64,000 nucleotides of DNA from the NCBI RefSeq assembly GCF_947507565.1, contig NC_089176.1:1178001-1242000 (forward strand), written 5' to 3'. The notes beneath the pieces were generated by a model. That model was given only the letters and a program-made list of their open reading frames with translations, was not told where the DNA came from and did no database searches. The DNA is from Oscarella lobularis. Taxonomy: Eukaryota; Porifera; Homoscleromorpha; Homosclerophorida; Oscarellidae. Below, one piece after another: positions 43,801 to 56,884 of the stretch; positions within the stretch are counted from its first letter, which is position 1; every line of letters begins with the position of its first letter. The position numbers and the translations under genes are program-made.

Positions 43801-45362
43801 TCAGACGGCACAACCAATCAGCACGCATATTTTTCCCATGCAACTGCAGCAGCCTCCGCCGCCGCCTCCACCGCCTCCGCCGCCTCAGCAGCAGCAGCAG
43901 CAGCAGCAGCAGCATCATCAATCGCAGCTGCCTCAGGCACACGCCAGCAACATGGCATCGCTATTATCCCAAGCCGTTCACATGCAGCAGACACCCCAGC
44001 CTCCTGGTTTACCGATGACAGACTACAACCAGCCAATTGCAACCACCTCCCTAAACAACATAATAAATCAACCCAATGCCTGTAGTTCGCTCTCCCTCCC
44101 GCCGCCGCAACCGCAACCGCGCTCTGCTAGCACCGGTAACGACTTAATGGCTGCTCCTGGTCATTTCCCCATTCCGCGGCGCGGTACAGCGCCGACGTCG
44201 TTGAATTTGTTTGGAAATTCGCGCGCACTTCAGCAGGTCACCGCCGCTCACAAGTCGTCTTCACTACCAAGCTCGCCGGTCGAATCGCCGATGCTGCATC
44301 GCGTTCTGAATAAGTTGGCCGTACAGCATCTACCTACGAATAGTCTCCTGCAAGACAGCACCATGTGGAATTCGAATTCGCCCGTGTCTTCGATCGCTGA
44401 ATCGCCGCCGAATTCGATGCTCAATCGTTTTCCTGTTCCTTCGTCGTCGGCAGCCACCGGCGACCCGATTACGTATTCGTCGTACGGATCGCCGCCGACC
44501 ACGTCGCCGTTTCTTCGATCGTCGCCGCCTATAATGTGGGATTCGGTTGCTAGTCGAAGTCCGAATGAATCGTCGCTGCTAGCAAGTCACGCAAACACGC
44601 ACGAGTTTGGCGGATCGCCTCAGTGGCAGGTGAGTTGTGCGTAGAACACTAGAGATTGTATTACTACTAACTTTGTATGTGTGGTACAAGCTCCTTTTTC
44701 TCTCGTAAACGACAATTGAATTTCTTGTGTTTTTCTAGATGCACTCAGATGCCGGAATGTCTCCTCAGAGTCGGCAATCTCCGATACACAGTGACATTGG
44801 AACGCCACCAGCCCGTTCGCATTCATTTCATCAATCACGTCGTCACGCCGGCGGCGTTCGCCAGCGCTCTTATACGTACGACGTTGGCCAACCGCTCGGC
44901 TATCAATCGTCGCCGAGCATCCTCGGTCTCGACGATAGCTTGCAGATGGGAGGAAGACTTCCGCTTGGAGGGACCAACAGCCCCGCGAAGATGAACAGCA
45001 TTGACTATCTCGACATACAACAGTCACCGTCGACGGCGACAATGTTTGGCATGTCAGATTGTGCCGGCAATCAGCTGGTTGGATCGCAGCTTGGCTCCGG
45101 GAATGATTTTCAGGTCGTGGGACCCACGGGGGATAACTTTTGCAGTTCCGTCTTGCCGTCGCAGCAAGATCTGATCTTTTCTCTTGAAGCGGGAGAAGCG
45201 GATGCTGTTGGAATGAGAACGCAGGCCGACTATTCTAACGACGTATTTCCTCCTCTGTCAGGCAACGGACCCATGCATGATTGCATGACAGCTAGTCAGT
45301 ACACCACAAGCCAGTCGCAGGAATGGCGACATAGCTGGCCGCGTGTACCTCGATTGCAGTGA
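40819..45362 (+). CDS. Myocardin-related transcription factor (MRTF)
   Basis: Short 5' exons encode an acidic start (MADELRTSGVESD) and three actin-binding RPEL motifs: NRMEPKELMDRGVL, NRPEKRELIEKGIV and IRPGPLELVRDKIL. The large exon (about 41815-44631) has a basic region (KKKRVKRHQGKLKFHNYNP), then SPYDLLLKQQQLYLHLQILY. It also has a SAP domain (MNVEQLKVECKKRDLYVSGR, near 43450-43540), followed by long low-complexity activation-type sequence. A last exon ends WPRVPRLQ at 45362. MRTFs shuttle with G-actin and coactivate SRF. Poly-Gln tracts occur at 42500-42690 and 43885-43912, plus Ala, Thr, Pro and Gly runs. This is the single MRTF/myocardin-type gene in the window. Confidence 0.92.
42495..42700 (+). 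repeat. CAG/CAA-type poly-Gln tract inside MRTF
   Basis: This is a run of mixed CAG and CAA codons with a near-tandem repeat of VRLQQNQQQ and LQHQHQLQNQ units. Mixed codons make it less prone to slippage than a pure CAG array. The internal longer repeats (CAGGTACGGC/TACAGC blocks at about 42510 and 42595) indicate local duplication. Confidence 0.7.
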
Positions 45363-45499
45363 GGCGTGGCAGGTACATTTAAATTAGGGTATGTAAATCG
45401 GTAAACACACGCACGTGGAACATGCAGACGGTTTACGTTATTGGATTATTTGTACGGGAACGCACGTTAACTTACCCGAGCTTCGACTGTGAACGGATC

Positions 45500-45600
45500 G
45501 GATGTGACGTAACAGCAACCAATAGGAGGAGAGTTGGTCGACCAATAGAACGTCGAGTTTGTCTTCACGTTAGCCAATCGTAGACGAGGTACGGGACTGA
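45500..45600 (+). promoter_or_regulatory. Histone H3.3 promoter: CRE and three CCAAT boxes
   Basis: Upstream of the H3 start are TGACGTAA (45505-45512) and three CCAAT boxes in the same direction (45519-45523, 45542-45546, 45574-45578), spaced 23 and 32 bp. No TATA box is evident. Multiple CCAAT boxes with a CRE-like site are common in replication-independent and basal histone promoters. Confidence 0.65.
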
Positions 45601-45610
45601 AACACGGTGA

Positions 45611-46125
<515 letters not shown>

Positions 46126-46340
46126 GAAGGTTGAAAGTGGAAGTTAGCTAAAAGTGGCAAGCTTTTAGTGACACATGCACGCACTGTTATTATTATTCGT
46201 AGTACTAGTGTGCACGTTTGTTTTCGTTCAGTTCTTGCTAGCAATAATGAGTTATCAGTCAGGGAGAGGGGCAGCTTTTTTTTTTGATGGGTTAGTAATG
46301 GAAAGGGAAAGAGCTGTGGCTAAATACACTATCTACTGAT

Positions 46341-47645
46341 CTAAAATCGATCTTTTAGGAGGTCAGTTGTGTCTACAGTTGTTGCAAAGTATTCCAAGTC
46401 TCGTGGCGGAACAATTTGGCACTTCTGGAGCAGTGTTTGTAGCATGATCCTTTCATTTCCACCACGTTCTGCTGCCCGTGATATCTGTTGCTGTGGTTGA
46501 ATTGCATTGGGAGGCCAGTGCAGGCGTCCTGATGTAAAGGCAGGCTGTTCCTCTGAATGAGGAAGTTCCCTCTGAGGAACGTAGCAGTGTTGAGGCACTG
46601 GAGAATGATGTAGCAAATGAGCGTAGTAGGGCATAGCTGCATTTGGGGGGTATGCAACAAATGGGGTTGCAGATTCAGGGCGGCAATTGATCTGACTATT
46701 TTCCGTTGAAGTTGGGATGGCTGCTTGCGCTGTAGTGGGAACGGAAACGGCACAAACTGGCTGGCTATAGCAATGATCAGCCTGCGACAACATGGAAAAT
46801 GCGCAGGAGGTAGTTGATAACGTCGAAACGTTTTCACCAGCCAAAATAGATGTGTTGATACCAGTAGGAAATTTGTGGATGTTGTCGTCGTCAGCTGGTG
46901 CACAAAAAGAGACGACGTCCACAGGGTCGTGACTTGATGTCTCAATGGGGGTATCCTCTTGCTCTTTTTCTTTCTCAGGCATCGGCACTACCACATCATC
47001 TTTATTCCGCAAATCATCAACAAGGGAAGGATCCTCCTGCCCTTCCACATCACTCTGTTCATTGCTCGATCCAACAACCTCTTGCTCCTTTTCCCTGTCA
47101 CAGGGAATGACAGAAGCGGCAGGCAATGACGTAATCAGATTATCCTGCTGAGCATCCTCACGATGTTCCTGTTCCGTTTCCTCATAGGGAATGACCGGTG
47201 AACGAGAACGAGACAGTTCCCTTTTTGCTTCGGCACACATCTCCAATCGATTGGCGTTCTTCGAAATAAGCGTCGCTTGCTCGGTCCACCTGAGAAGACG
47301 AGCCAATTCTTCGGCGACGCGATGTCGATCGATGCCTCCCTGACGCAGTTTCGACGCTAATTCGACTTTTTGGTCGCGTAGACGCTGATTGAGAGTTCGA
47401 ATCGTATCGCGCATCAGGTCGAGCTGACGTAGAACGGGATGATCCGATTCTATTCGGTTTTCGAGGCAATTGAGAGTTTGTTCGATGTTCTCTTGTTGCG
47501 TCGCGCATTCTTCGACAATTTTTGAATATTCTGCACTGTCGCTTGCTATTCTTTTTGTCGTCGGCTCTGTTTGACGCGAGTTCGATCGCTTGCGGTTGAC
47601 TAACGAATTTTCATTGCAGTTGCGAGACGAATTCTCCATCCGCAA
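46341..47645 (-). CDS. Unrecognised 434-residue coiled-coil protein
   Basis: This is a single-exon ORF. The N-terminal part is a basic Ser/Arg/Asn-rich stretch with a possible nuclear signal (NRKRSNSR ... TTKRI). A helical, probably coiled-coil region (IVEECATQQENIEQTLNCLE to about residue 140) follows. Then come a long acidic Glu/Asp/Gln-rich segment and a Ser/Pro/His-rich low-complexity region. The end is a short conserved-looking helix (ERIMLQTLLQKCQIVPPRDL ... TTDLLKDRF). I recognise no family. It is divergent from IFT56 with a 214-bp gap. Intactness over 1.3 kb and a plausible context make it a real gene. Confidence 0.65.
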   Translation of the reverse strand: MRMENSSRNCNENSLVNRKRSNSRQTEPTTKRIASDSAEYSKIVEECATQQENIEQTLNCLENRIESDHPVLRQLDLMRDTIRTLNQRLRDQKVELASKLRQGGIDRHRVAEELARLLRWTEQATLISKNANRLEMCAEAKRELSRSRSPVIPYEETEQEHREDAQQDNLITSLPAASVIPCDREKEQEVVGSSNEQSDVEGQEDPSLVDDLRNKDDVVVPMPEKEKEQEDTPIETSSHDPVDVVSFCAPADDDNIHKFPTGINTSILAGENVSTLSTTSCAFSMLSQADHCYSQPVCAVSVPTTAQAAIPTSTENSQINCRPESATPFVAYPPNAAMPYYAHLLHHSPVPQHCYVPQRELPHSEEQPAFTSGRLHWPPNAIQPQQQISRAAERGGNERIMLQTLLQKCQIVPPRDLEYFATTVDTTDLLKDRF

Positions 47646-47859
47646 AAGTGAGTGAAATTTTTAACAAGCGTGGATGTCCCGTCTACGTTTCTATGGTGCT
47701 TGACGGCGTCCCGTATTCCCTTGTTTCTTTCTCGTTTCGAAGACGCTTCTTTCCTTTTTTCAGGCAGTCAGAGCATCGCGTAAAGTCTCACAAACTAAAC
47801 TTTCAATATGGTTTGAAGAATAATGCTACGGGGGTCCCTTTCTGCATCGATCTTTGTAG

Positions 47860-50518
47860 ATGATCTCACGCACAAAACCGGCAGGGGCTGTGAGCGCTGC
47901 CGCAGCCCAAGCAAGCGAAAAGCGACAGAAGAAACTTCCGAAACTGCTCGATTTCGTGGCCCAGCGCGATTACATGGGAGCCATGACTCTTCTAGAGGTA
48001 AAAAAAACTCTTCAAGAATTGATGACATTACTACTAATTTGATTGTCTGTAGTTCAATCGAAATGCTGGCAAATCGGATGAAGAAAGTGATCTTTGGCTT
48101 GCTTACTGTGCCTTTCACCTAGGAAACTACAAAAAGGCATTGGAGGTTGAAGATGTACAATCGTGCAGTATGCAAGAGACAATGACGTTTTCTCGGCAGG
48201 AGTATAAGACACTACGAGATCGAGGGTCAACAAACGGGGACGTGCACTTGGGACTGGCATGCGCGTCGTTTTTTCTTGGAATGTACAAGGAAGCAAGTGC
48301 GGCTTCAGAGAAAGGTAGACGGAGATACTATTATTAGATAGCTTACTAAAAACGTGTTTTTTTTTCGCTTGCTCTCTCACTCACCCCAACTGATTTTGTT
48401 TGTTTCTTTAGCGCCTCCCAGTCATCTGAAAAATCGTCTTCTATTTCATATAGCTCATAAGGTAGACGGTTTCTCGTTGTCGTTGAGTTTTAATTCTTCT
48501 ATTGTGCTCTTAGTTTGGCGACGAGAAAGGTCTTATGAGTTATCACCAGCAGCTTCAGGATGTTGTCGAGGATCAGGTAAACAAGTTACGTGATGGTTAC
48601 TTACTAGCATCATTTCTTGATGCAGTTAAGTCTTGCTTCTATTCATTACCTGAGAAGCCACTATCAGGAAGCAATTGACATCTATAAAAGAATTCTTCTG
48701 GACAACAGGTACGCATCATTGGCCAGCGCTAATTGGAGTAACTAAAATTACCTGAAGGGAGTTTCTTGCCTTGAACGTCTACGTAGCCCTGTGCTATTAC
48801 AAACTAGATTATTATGACGTTTCACAGGTAGAGGGATGTGAGCCTAGCATGTTTGTTAGCTTACCATTTACTTTCCTACAGGAAGTATTAGCTGTGTACT
48901 TGGCTCATTTTCCGGACAGGTGCAATATCATTTAGGGCTCCTATTCATATAATGCATCAGCATGATTTGTTGTAGTGTAACGGCTACTAACCTCAAAGCT
49001 TGCAATCATTACAAGCTGTACAACGGAAAGGCTGCTGAGGTGAATTTCTACTGCTGCTGCTATGCTGTTTTACATGAAATGATTATTAGGCTGAGCTGCG
49101 GAGTCTTCGTGAAACGGCTTCGCCTTCGTTTGAATATGCCTCTGAAATCATTCGTCATAATTTGGTGAGCGCTTCAGTAGAACCTAATTACTGGTCACTG
49201 TTCCTGGCTTGAAATTATAAAAGGTTGTTTTTCGTGGCGGAGAGGGTGCTTTGCAAGTCTTGCCTCCGCTAGTTGATGTGCTACCGGAGGCTAGGCTCAA
49301 TTTGGTCATCTATCATCTGAGACAAGGTTAACTGATCACAATAGCGTCTGTTATTAATTGATTAAGGACGCCATTTTTCCAGATGACATATTTGAGGCGT
49401 ACGCTTTGATTAAAGATATTGAACCATCTACACCGCAGGTGCGTGGTACAGTCATGCTCACAGGGTGTTTGTCTACTTTCTTCTCCTTATTAGGAGTACA
49501 TTTTGAAAGGTGTCGTAAATGCTGCATTAGGCCAGGAGCAAAACTCTGTACAGAAAAAAATATTGAACTCCACGATCGATGCTATTTATTTTTCTGCAGA
49601 AAGAACATCTGAAAATTGCTCAGCAGTATTTCCAACTTGTAGGTGGTTCGGCGAGTGAATGCGGTGAGTCAGCACTAAGAGTGCGTGCTATCATCTACGA
49701 GGGACTTTTGTGCAGATACAATTCCTGGTCGACAATGCATGGCGTCGTGCTTCTTTCTTCTCAAGCAATTTCAGGATGTTCTCATTTACTTGGGATCAAT
49801 TAAGGTTATCGAGTTTCGTTTAATTAAATGCACATATGAGCGAGTCCATCTTCAGAACTACTTCTACAACGAAGATACGTTTAACTTCAATTTGGCTCAA
49901 ACCAAAGCGGCTATTGGAAATTTTCAGGAAGCTGAAGAACTCTTTCTTATGATTCAGAGTGAAAAGATCAAGAACGATCTCGTATACCTCAGTTGGCTGG
50001 CAAGATGCTGTACGTATAGTCCGAGAAAAAAAATTACGATTTTTTTTATTTTCTCCTTCTAGATATCATGAATCTGAAGCCTAGACTTGCTTGGGAGCTC
50101 TACCTGCGAATGGAAACTTCCAGCGAGTCATACAGTGTTCTACAGATGATTGCCAATGATTGCTACAAGGTAAAGAATAGGCGTCGTTACACTGATCGCT
50201 TTGGTACAACTTCTTCCGATTAGATGGGACAGTTTTATTATGCTGCAAAGGCCTTTGACATCTTGGAAAGAATGGACGGAAATCCAGAGTATTGGGAAGG
50301 TCGGAAGGGAGCGTGCGTCGGTCTATTTCAACTCATTGTTGCTGGACGTGAACCAAAGTGAGAAAGGAAATTCAGATGAATAAAGTTTAATTGACATTTT
50401 TAGAGAGTCTGTGCGAGAGGTTCTTTCTCTTTTGAGGACTGCTCCAAATAATCCTCAGGTTGAATACATTGTGCGTGTGATTAAGAAATGGGCCAGGGAA
50501 AACAGATTGGCTTTGTAA
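47860..50518 (+). CDS. IFT56: IFT56 / TTC26, intraflagellar transport protein
   Basis: This is a gene of more than fifteen small exons. The start is [12 protein letters not shown]. Exons give [160 protein letters not shown] and [20 protein letters not shown]. The end is [17 protein letters not shown]. These TPR-like helices match TTC26/DYF-13, an IFT-B subunit needed to build motile cilia. All exons seem in frame. Upstream is a divergent unknown gene; ARPC1 follows 177 bp downstream on the same strand. Confidence 0.94.
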
Positions 50519-50694
50519 TTTTACCAAATAAGATATCTCACCCTCCGTGACAGTCAATAATTTTCCTGATTAAAATGTATAATAATTGTGATCATGGCCT
50601 AAGCACGCTACTGTATCTCTCCTTTTCGTTCCAAAGGCCGTGTTGACTGACCAGAGTCCGCGGCACCAACGCTATACCGCGCATCGATAGAATC

Positions 50695-52590
50695 ATGTCT
50701 GGAAAAGAGGTTCACGAACTCATTTTGGGGCCCATTACGTGCCACGCCTGGAATGCAGATCGAACGCGTGAGTCGTCACTCTTCTTCCAACGAATAAACG
50801 CGAAACGAGTCTTTCCAGAGCTTGCAATTTCTCCCAACAACAACGACGTGCACATCTACAAGCTCGCAGCGGGAAAATGGACGAGAACTCACGTTCTGAA
50901 GGAGGTGAGGCCTCTTTCGGGGAACCCGGTACCGAAAAACGACCGTCGCGCGTCCGATAGCACGGCTCTCGAGTGACAGGAGTCGACTGGGGCACCAAAA
51001 CGAATCGTCTCGTCACCTGCGGAGCGGTACGGAAACGAGTTCGTCGGTTATAGAGCGCATTTTTCGATACGGCGACGTTCTCTCAGGATCGCAACGCTTA
51101 CGTGTGGACGTATGATCAGAAAGCGAACAAGTGGGAGCCCGTTCTTGTGATTCTGAGAATCAATCGCGCCGCTACGTGCGTGAAGTGGTCTCCCGAAGGT
51201 TCGAAAAAATGGAAATAAAAATTTAGTCCTTTCCGCAACATAACCTAAAAACGGTTCTTTTAGAAAACAAATTTGCTGTTGGCAGTGGAGCTCGTCTTAT
51301 ATCCATTTGCTACTTTGAAGATGATCAGAATTGGTAATATTCTTTTTTTTTGGCGTGAAGAGATTACGAGTTCCGTTTTCTATTCCAGGTGGGTCAGCAA
51401 GCATATCAAGAAGCCGATTCGTTCTACTGTTCTGAGGTGCTGCATTAGCAACCGTTAGCGTTAGATCATAGAAGAGGCCTTAGCGACTCGCTTTTGATCA
51501 CGTCATGCCAGTAGATCCTAATAGAACGTTTGTTTAGTGTGGATTGGCATCCAAATAATATTCTCGTGGCAGCTGGATGTGCCGATTTCAAGACCAGGTA
51601 GCATATCCTAGCGAAAAGAAAACAACGCGGTTTTCTACTTGGTGGCTTCAAGGGTCTTTTCTGCCTACGTTAAAGAGGTGGAGGGAAAACCGTCTGCGAC
51701 TGTGTGGGGCAAAAAGATGACGTTTGGCAATCTCATGTCGGAGTTTTCCAATGGAGGAGGTATTTTTATACGAATGCATGTCCTAATTCATTTTGCAACG
51801 TTGCACGCACAGGTGGCTGGGTTCATGGCGTCTCTTTCTCCGCCTCTGGCAACAAGTTGGCTTGGGTTGGTCACGATTCTAGTGTCTCTGTTGCCGATGC
51901 TTCTCAGGAGATGGCGTAAGTTGCCGTGAACCGTACCCATGTTTATCCGTTATGAGGTTTTATTGGCTTTAGAGTGGCAACCCTCAAGTGTGTCTTCAGG
52001 CCATTTTTGTGTTGCCTTTGGCTGACTGAGAACAGTCTCGTAGTGGCTGTAAGCGCTTTGCTGAAGTGAGGTACGTGAGCTGATTTTCTTTTCAGGGTCA
52101 CGACTGCTGGCCTGCACTTGTGAACCACAGCGATCAGGGAAAGCTCACGTTTGTGGAGAAATTGGATACTGAATCGTCGAAGAAAGCGGCTGGTGCTATC
52201 AGGTAAACTCGCCGCTTTCCCGCTCAACGTCTACATTTTTTTGCCTTTAGCGCCATGGACAAATTTCGAACGTTGGATCAGAAGGCCACCACTGAAGCGG
52301 TGAAGACTTCAATCAATTTCGTTCATCAGAATACCATCACGTAAGTCTAATTCGTTTGTGGCTGGCTATATTGTATTGATTATCTGAAATGTTTCTCTTT
52401 AGCAACATCACTGTTCACAGCAGAACGGGATCAGAGATTTCCAAGTTCACTACCACTGGCGTTGATGGACGTCTGGTGAATTGGTCTGTCAAGGTGATGC
52501 ACTAGAATTGATACAGGTCCCTAATCGTAGTAGCCCTTGCTGCGTTTATAGTCTTTGGAGTCTGCTATTGCTGGCCTGAAAATTCATTAG
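50695..52590 (+). CDS. ARPC1: Arp2/3 complex subunit 1 (ARPC1), WD40 protein
   Basis: The multi-exon ORF starts [20 protein letters not shown]. Exons carry [134 protein letters not shown] and [20 protein letters not shown]. The C-terminus is [17 protein letters not shown] followed by IAGLKIH. This is the seven-bladed WD40 subunit that binds nucleation-promoting factors in branched actin assembly. All blades are present and the introns are short. Confidence 0.95.
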
Positions 52591-52928
52591 GGCAGTGCCA
52601 GTGAATGAGACGGATCACGAGAACATGCTTCTGTGGCTGTGGTTTGATTGTCTGATGTCTGTGCTTTCTATGTGAAAAACGAGTCAAGTTTAGGACGTCT
52701 GATGCTGGGTGGCTCCTTCCTCTTTAGGGTACATTCATGTACCATGCCAACACTAATTCCAACACTATGGTTACTCATTCCTCTTACTCCGTGTCTGACA
52801 GAGAAAATTAACTACTGCGGCGCAATTGCCTGCAGTCAATTAATTTTTTTGGGCGTTTTTAGAGTCTAGTCTTACTTTTCCATATTTTTCGACGGGATAC
52901 TGTGGTATTTACAGGTAACTATATCATC

Positions 52929-54269
<1,341 letters not shown>

Positions 54270-54324
54270 CATTACACGTAATCTTGAACATGTAAACGTG
54301 CATTGGTATGATACAGGGATCTCC

Positions 54325-55149
54325 TCATTTTCTAGCACTTTCTTCATCTACATGTATATAACGCTTTAGAGTAAGAGGCAAAGGTAAGTCATGAATGCAT
54401 TCGACGTTTGCAACACTGTCTAGTATAACGCTTCGGCAAAGGCCTTGCAAGCTTCGTGTGATATGTGTTTCTAAAAAAGAACGTCTATATAGGATACTAC
54501 TATCCGAAAGAACACAAGTTGTACCCGCTTGAATGACAGTCGTGCTGACGCCCTTTGCGTAGTGGTCCACCATCGGATAAAGCAACATGTCGTCCGGGCA
54601 CTTGTCATAGACTCCAGTCACTTCTCCGGCTTTCTCTCCATTCGTGTAGAAAGCGAGCGTTCCGCGTTTCTCTGGCGTCACGTGGAGCCCAAACGTGTCG
54701 CCCGCTTGCAAACCCTCCAAGTTCACGTCAAAAAACTGGTCATTACAATTGCCGCGCGGACGAGGCGAGTCGCTATCGACGAACAAGTACAGAGTCGTCG
54801 CCGACCACACCCAACTACGCGAAAAGTCGGGCGAATAGCGCGCGACTTGGAGCTCGTCCAGCCGAGTCCCTTTTCGCACAGCCATCAATCCGATTTTGAA
54901 CGATCCTGACCACGAGTTGCCATGCTGATCGATGGCGACGGTAAAAACCGTTTCGCCGACGACGGGTCGATTAGCGAGAACGATGCCGTAGCCGTAAGTC
55001 GATTGCGGATTGACTTTGTGCGCCGATCGGCCGTCGTCGGCGACGTGCATCGACGAATTGTTCGATTGGTGGTAGCCGAAGCGAAGCGTCTTCGTGCCGA
55101 CGTTAGGAATTCGAATTCCTTTAGGCCCAGAGCTCATGTTAGTGCGCAC
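54325..55149 (-). CDS. NEURL2-like NHR and SOCS-box protein
   Basis: This is a single-exon protein of 274 residues. One neuralized homology repeat runs from about residue 12 (IRIPNVGTKTLRFGYHQSNN ... YGYGIVLANRPVVGETVFTV ... SWSGSFKIGLMAVRKGT ... GDTFGLHVTPEKRGTLAFYT). It is followed by a C-terminal SOCS-box-like helix with SLQGLCRSVIL and LPLPLTLKRYI. NHR plus SOCS box and overall size match NEURL2/Ozz, a cullin-RING ubiquitin-ligase adaptor. A second Met at residue 5 is an alternative start. Confidence 0.85.
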   Translation of the reverse strand: MRTNMSSGPKGIRIPNVGTKTLRFGYHQSNNSSMHVADDGRSAHKVNPQSTYGYGIVLANRPVVGETVFTVAIDQHGNSWSGSFKIGLMAVRKGTRLDELQVARYSPDFSRSWVWSATTLYLFVDSDSPRPRGNCNDQFFDVNLEGLQAGDTFGLHVTPEKRGTLAFYTNGEKAGEVTGVYDKCPDDMLLYPMVDHYAKGVSTTVIQAGTTCVLSDSSILYRRSFLETHITRSLQGLCRSVILDSVANVECIHDLPLPLTLKRYIHVDEESARK

Positions 55150-55383
55150 TCGTTTTAGTACCCTACATACCAGATACGGGCTCTGTTGGAGAGGAGATTA
55201 AATACTGTACTATATCGATTATTTTTATTGCACATATACTGTAGATACATGCATAGTGAATGGATGGCAATCTTTTTATCCAGATACAAATTTATGAATT
55301 AAACCGTGCATCAAAGATATACACGCGCGTTCTGCACTGATTTTCTTTCTATTGAGAGTGCACGTACACAGGTCGACTCTCTC

Positions 55384-55872
55384 TTAGTCTTCGCGTCTGA
55401 GCAATTTTGTTCTGTGACTGTGGCACAGCCAATGGTGGCAGGTTAACCTTCGTAACATATATCCAATTAGTCCCGGTCTTTTAGGCTCTCTTCTGGAACT
55501 TACTGGTCTAGGATACGGATTCTGGTAATGAAGAGCTTTTCAAAAAAAATACAGTGGTTATTTACTTAGTGATTTCTATTAATTAATGATTTTATGTGCT
55601 GCACCCATATCGAGTCTTGCTTCTGCTTCTCTGATGCAAAGAGATAATTCTTTAGGGTCTGTAATCTGCCGTGTAGAAAATTAAAATAGGCTCCATTTTT
55701 TCGATTGATTACGAACATCCTTATTTTTGCGAAATAGATGACGAGCCTCCGTCTCAATGTACAGTCTCTCTTCATTCGTGTCTTCTGAAAGACCAGATGA
55801 AGCTTGCCACGTCCTTGCAGTGCGCAGAATGCAACGATACAAGGCCAAAACTTCAAATCGACGAGACATCAC
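55384..55872 (-). CDS. LYRM1: LYRM1-like LYR-motif protein
   Basis: Three exons were read by eye. The first is MMSRRFEVLALYRCILRTAR with WQASSGLSEDTNEERLYIET and EARHLFRKNKD. The second is KELSLCIREAEARLDM after a donor GTAATC. The third begins LHYQNPYPRP, which aligns with human LYRM1 LHYKIPYPRP, and ends KLLRRED with a TAA at 55384. The LYR triad is present. LYR proteins bind acyl carrier protein and act as mitochondrial assembly adaptors; the specific client of LYRM1 is unclear. It is divergent from the next gene with only 54 bp between start codons. Confidence 0.87.
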
Positions 55873-55926
55873 GCGTGACGCGAACGTGCGCTAGCGCCTC
55901 GTGCAAAGAGAAGGCCCCAAAGAGAA
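55873..55926. promoter_or_regulatory. 54-bp divergent start-to-start gap, LYRM1 and Cys-rich gene
   Basis: The start codons of two divergent genes are 54 bp apart in a CpG-containing stretch with CACGCGTGACGCG near 55870-55885. A bidirectional promoter is likely; no TATA is seen. Confidence 0.45.
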
Positions 55927-56497
55927 TGTCCGCTTCGCTTCGCTGTCTCGCCGTTTTCCTTCTTCTTTTCAGCGTAGGACGATTTCAGGAAGAGGGAGGC
56001 ACAACAGCAAGCGAACAGAAACCTCCTACCGATGCAGATGACAAGGAAACACCGATAAACGAATACGCTGTCGGATCCGTATGCCAGTACTGCGCGTATG
56101 CAAAGGTGAACAAGTCTCTCGTCGTGGGCTAGAAATGCCTATATCGTACTTTCAGTTTTGCAAGCTCTGCGAGCAAGACTGCCCATGTGAAACGAGCAGA
56201 ACCAAGCCCAACTGTAAAATGTGCAAAGTACAGAACCAAGACCGTAGATCTATCTCTAATTGCGTAGCAAAGTGACGTAAACTTTTAGTACTGCCGATAT
56301 TGTTCAGTTGCTGGCTTCTGTGACACTATTTGCAAACCGGGTGGAATCTTGGATACGGTGACGTCGACCATCTGGAAGTGAGCCAGAATCAAGAGTTTTT
56401 TATTTTGTTTGGTGTCTAATTTTTTTGCAGTGCTTTGCCTTCCTGGAATAAAGCGGAAGTTGACAAGGACATCGAATCGATTAAGTCGTATCTCTAA
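55927..56497 (+). CDS. Small secreted cysteine-rich protein
   Basis: Exon 1 starts MSASLRCLAVFLLLFSVG, a signal peptide, then a Glu/Thr/Pro-rich stretch. The mature part over four exons is a dense CxxC array (VCQYCAYAKFCKLCEQDCPC, PNCKMCKYCRYC), then GFCDTICKPGGILDT. The tail is helical, ALPSWNKAEVDKDIESIKSY. The regular CxxC spacing suggests metal binding or a disulfide ladder, and an ER or secretory location is implied by the signal peptide. It is similar in style to cysteine-rich ER/sarcoplasmic luminal proteins, but I cannot name the family with certainty. Confidence 0.65.
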
Positions 56498-56884
56498 ACC
56501 TAATAGATTAATAAGTCTGTGTCTCAGTTTTGATCTTTTCCTTTTCTTTTCAACCAAAGTCGTTTTTTTGCTCCTAATAACAAAATCATAGATTCGGTCC
56601 CCCCGAAACTCTCGTGGATGGGCTGACAAACTCGAGAGATGCTCACTTGCAAAATGAATCATAGAAAAAAATTGACTTTCTGGGGGTATAGGAAAGCATT
56701 GTCAATTAAATCATAAAACTGAGAACGTTTGAAAGTACGCGTAAGTTTTCCAATGAGGTATTCTCCTAAAAGCAAATCTCCTATACGTATTATAGGAGAG
56801 GAGTGCATGGTCATCGCTGTGACCTCGCATATACTGGCAGTCTGGCATCACGTGCTCAAACGTGAGCGGAATGCCCCAAACGCT
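56498..56884. other. Intergenic, possible 5' UTR of the collagen gene
   Basis: About 390 bp lie between the Cys-rich gene and the collagen start. The short direct pair TCCTATACGTATTATAGGAGAGG at about 56779 is a small palindrome (CTATACGTATTATAG). Nothing else is recognised. Confidence 0.4.
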
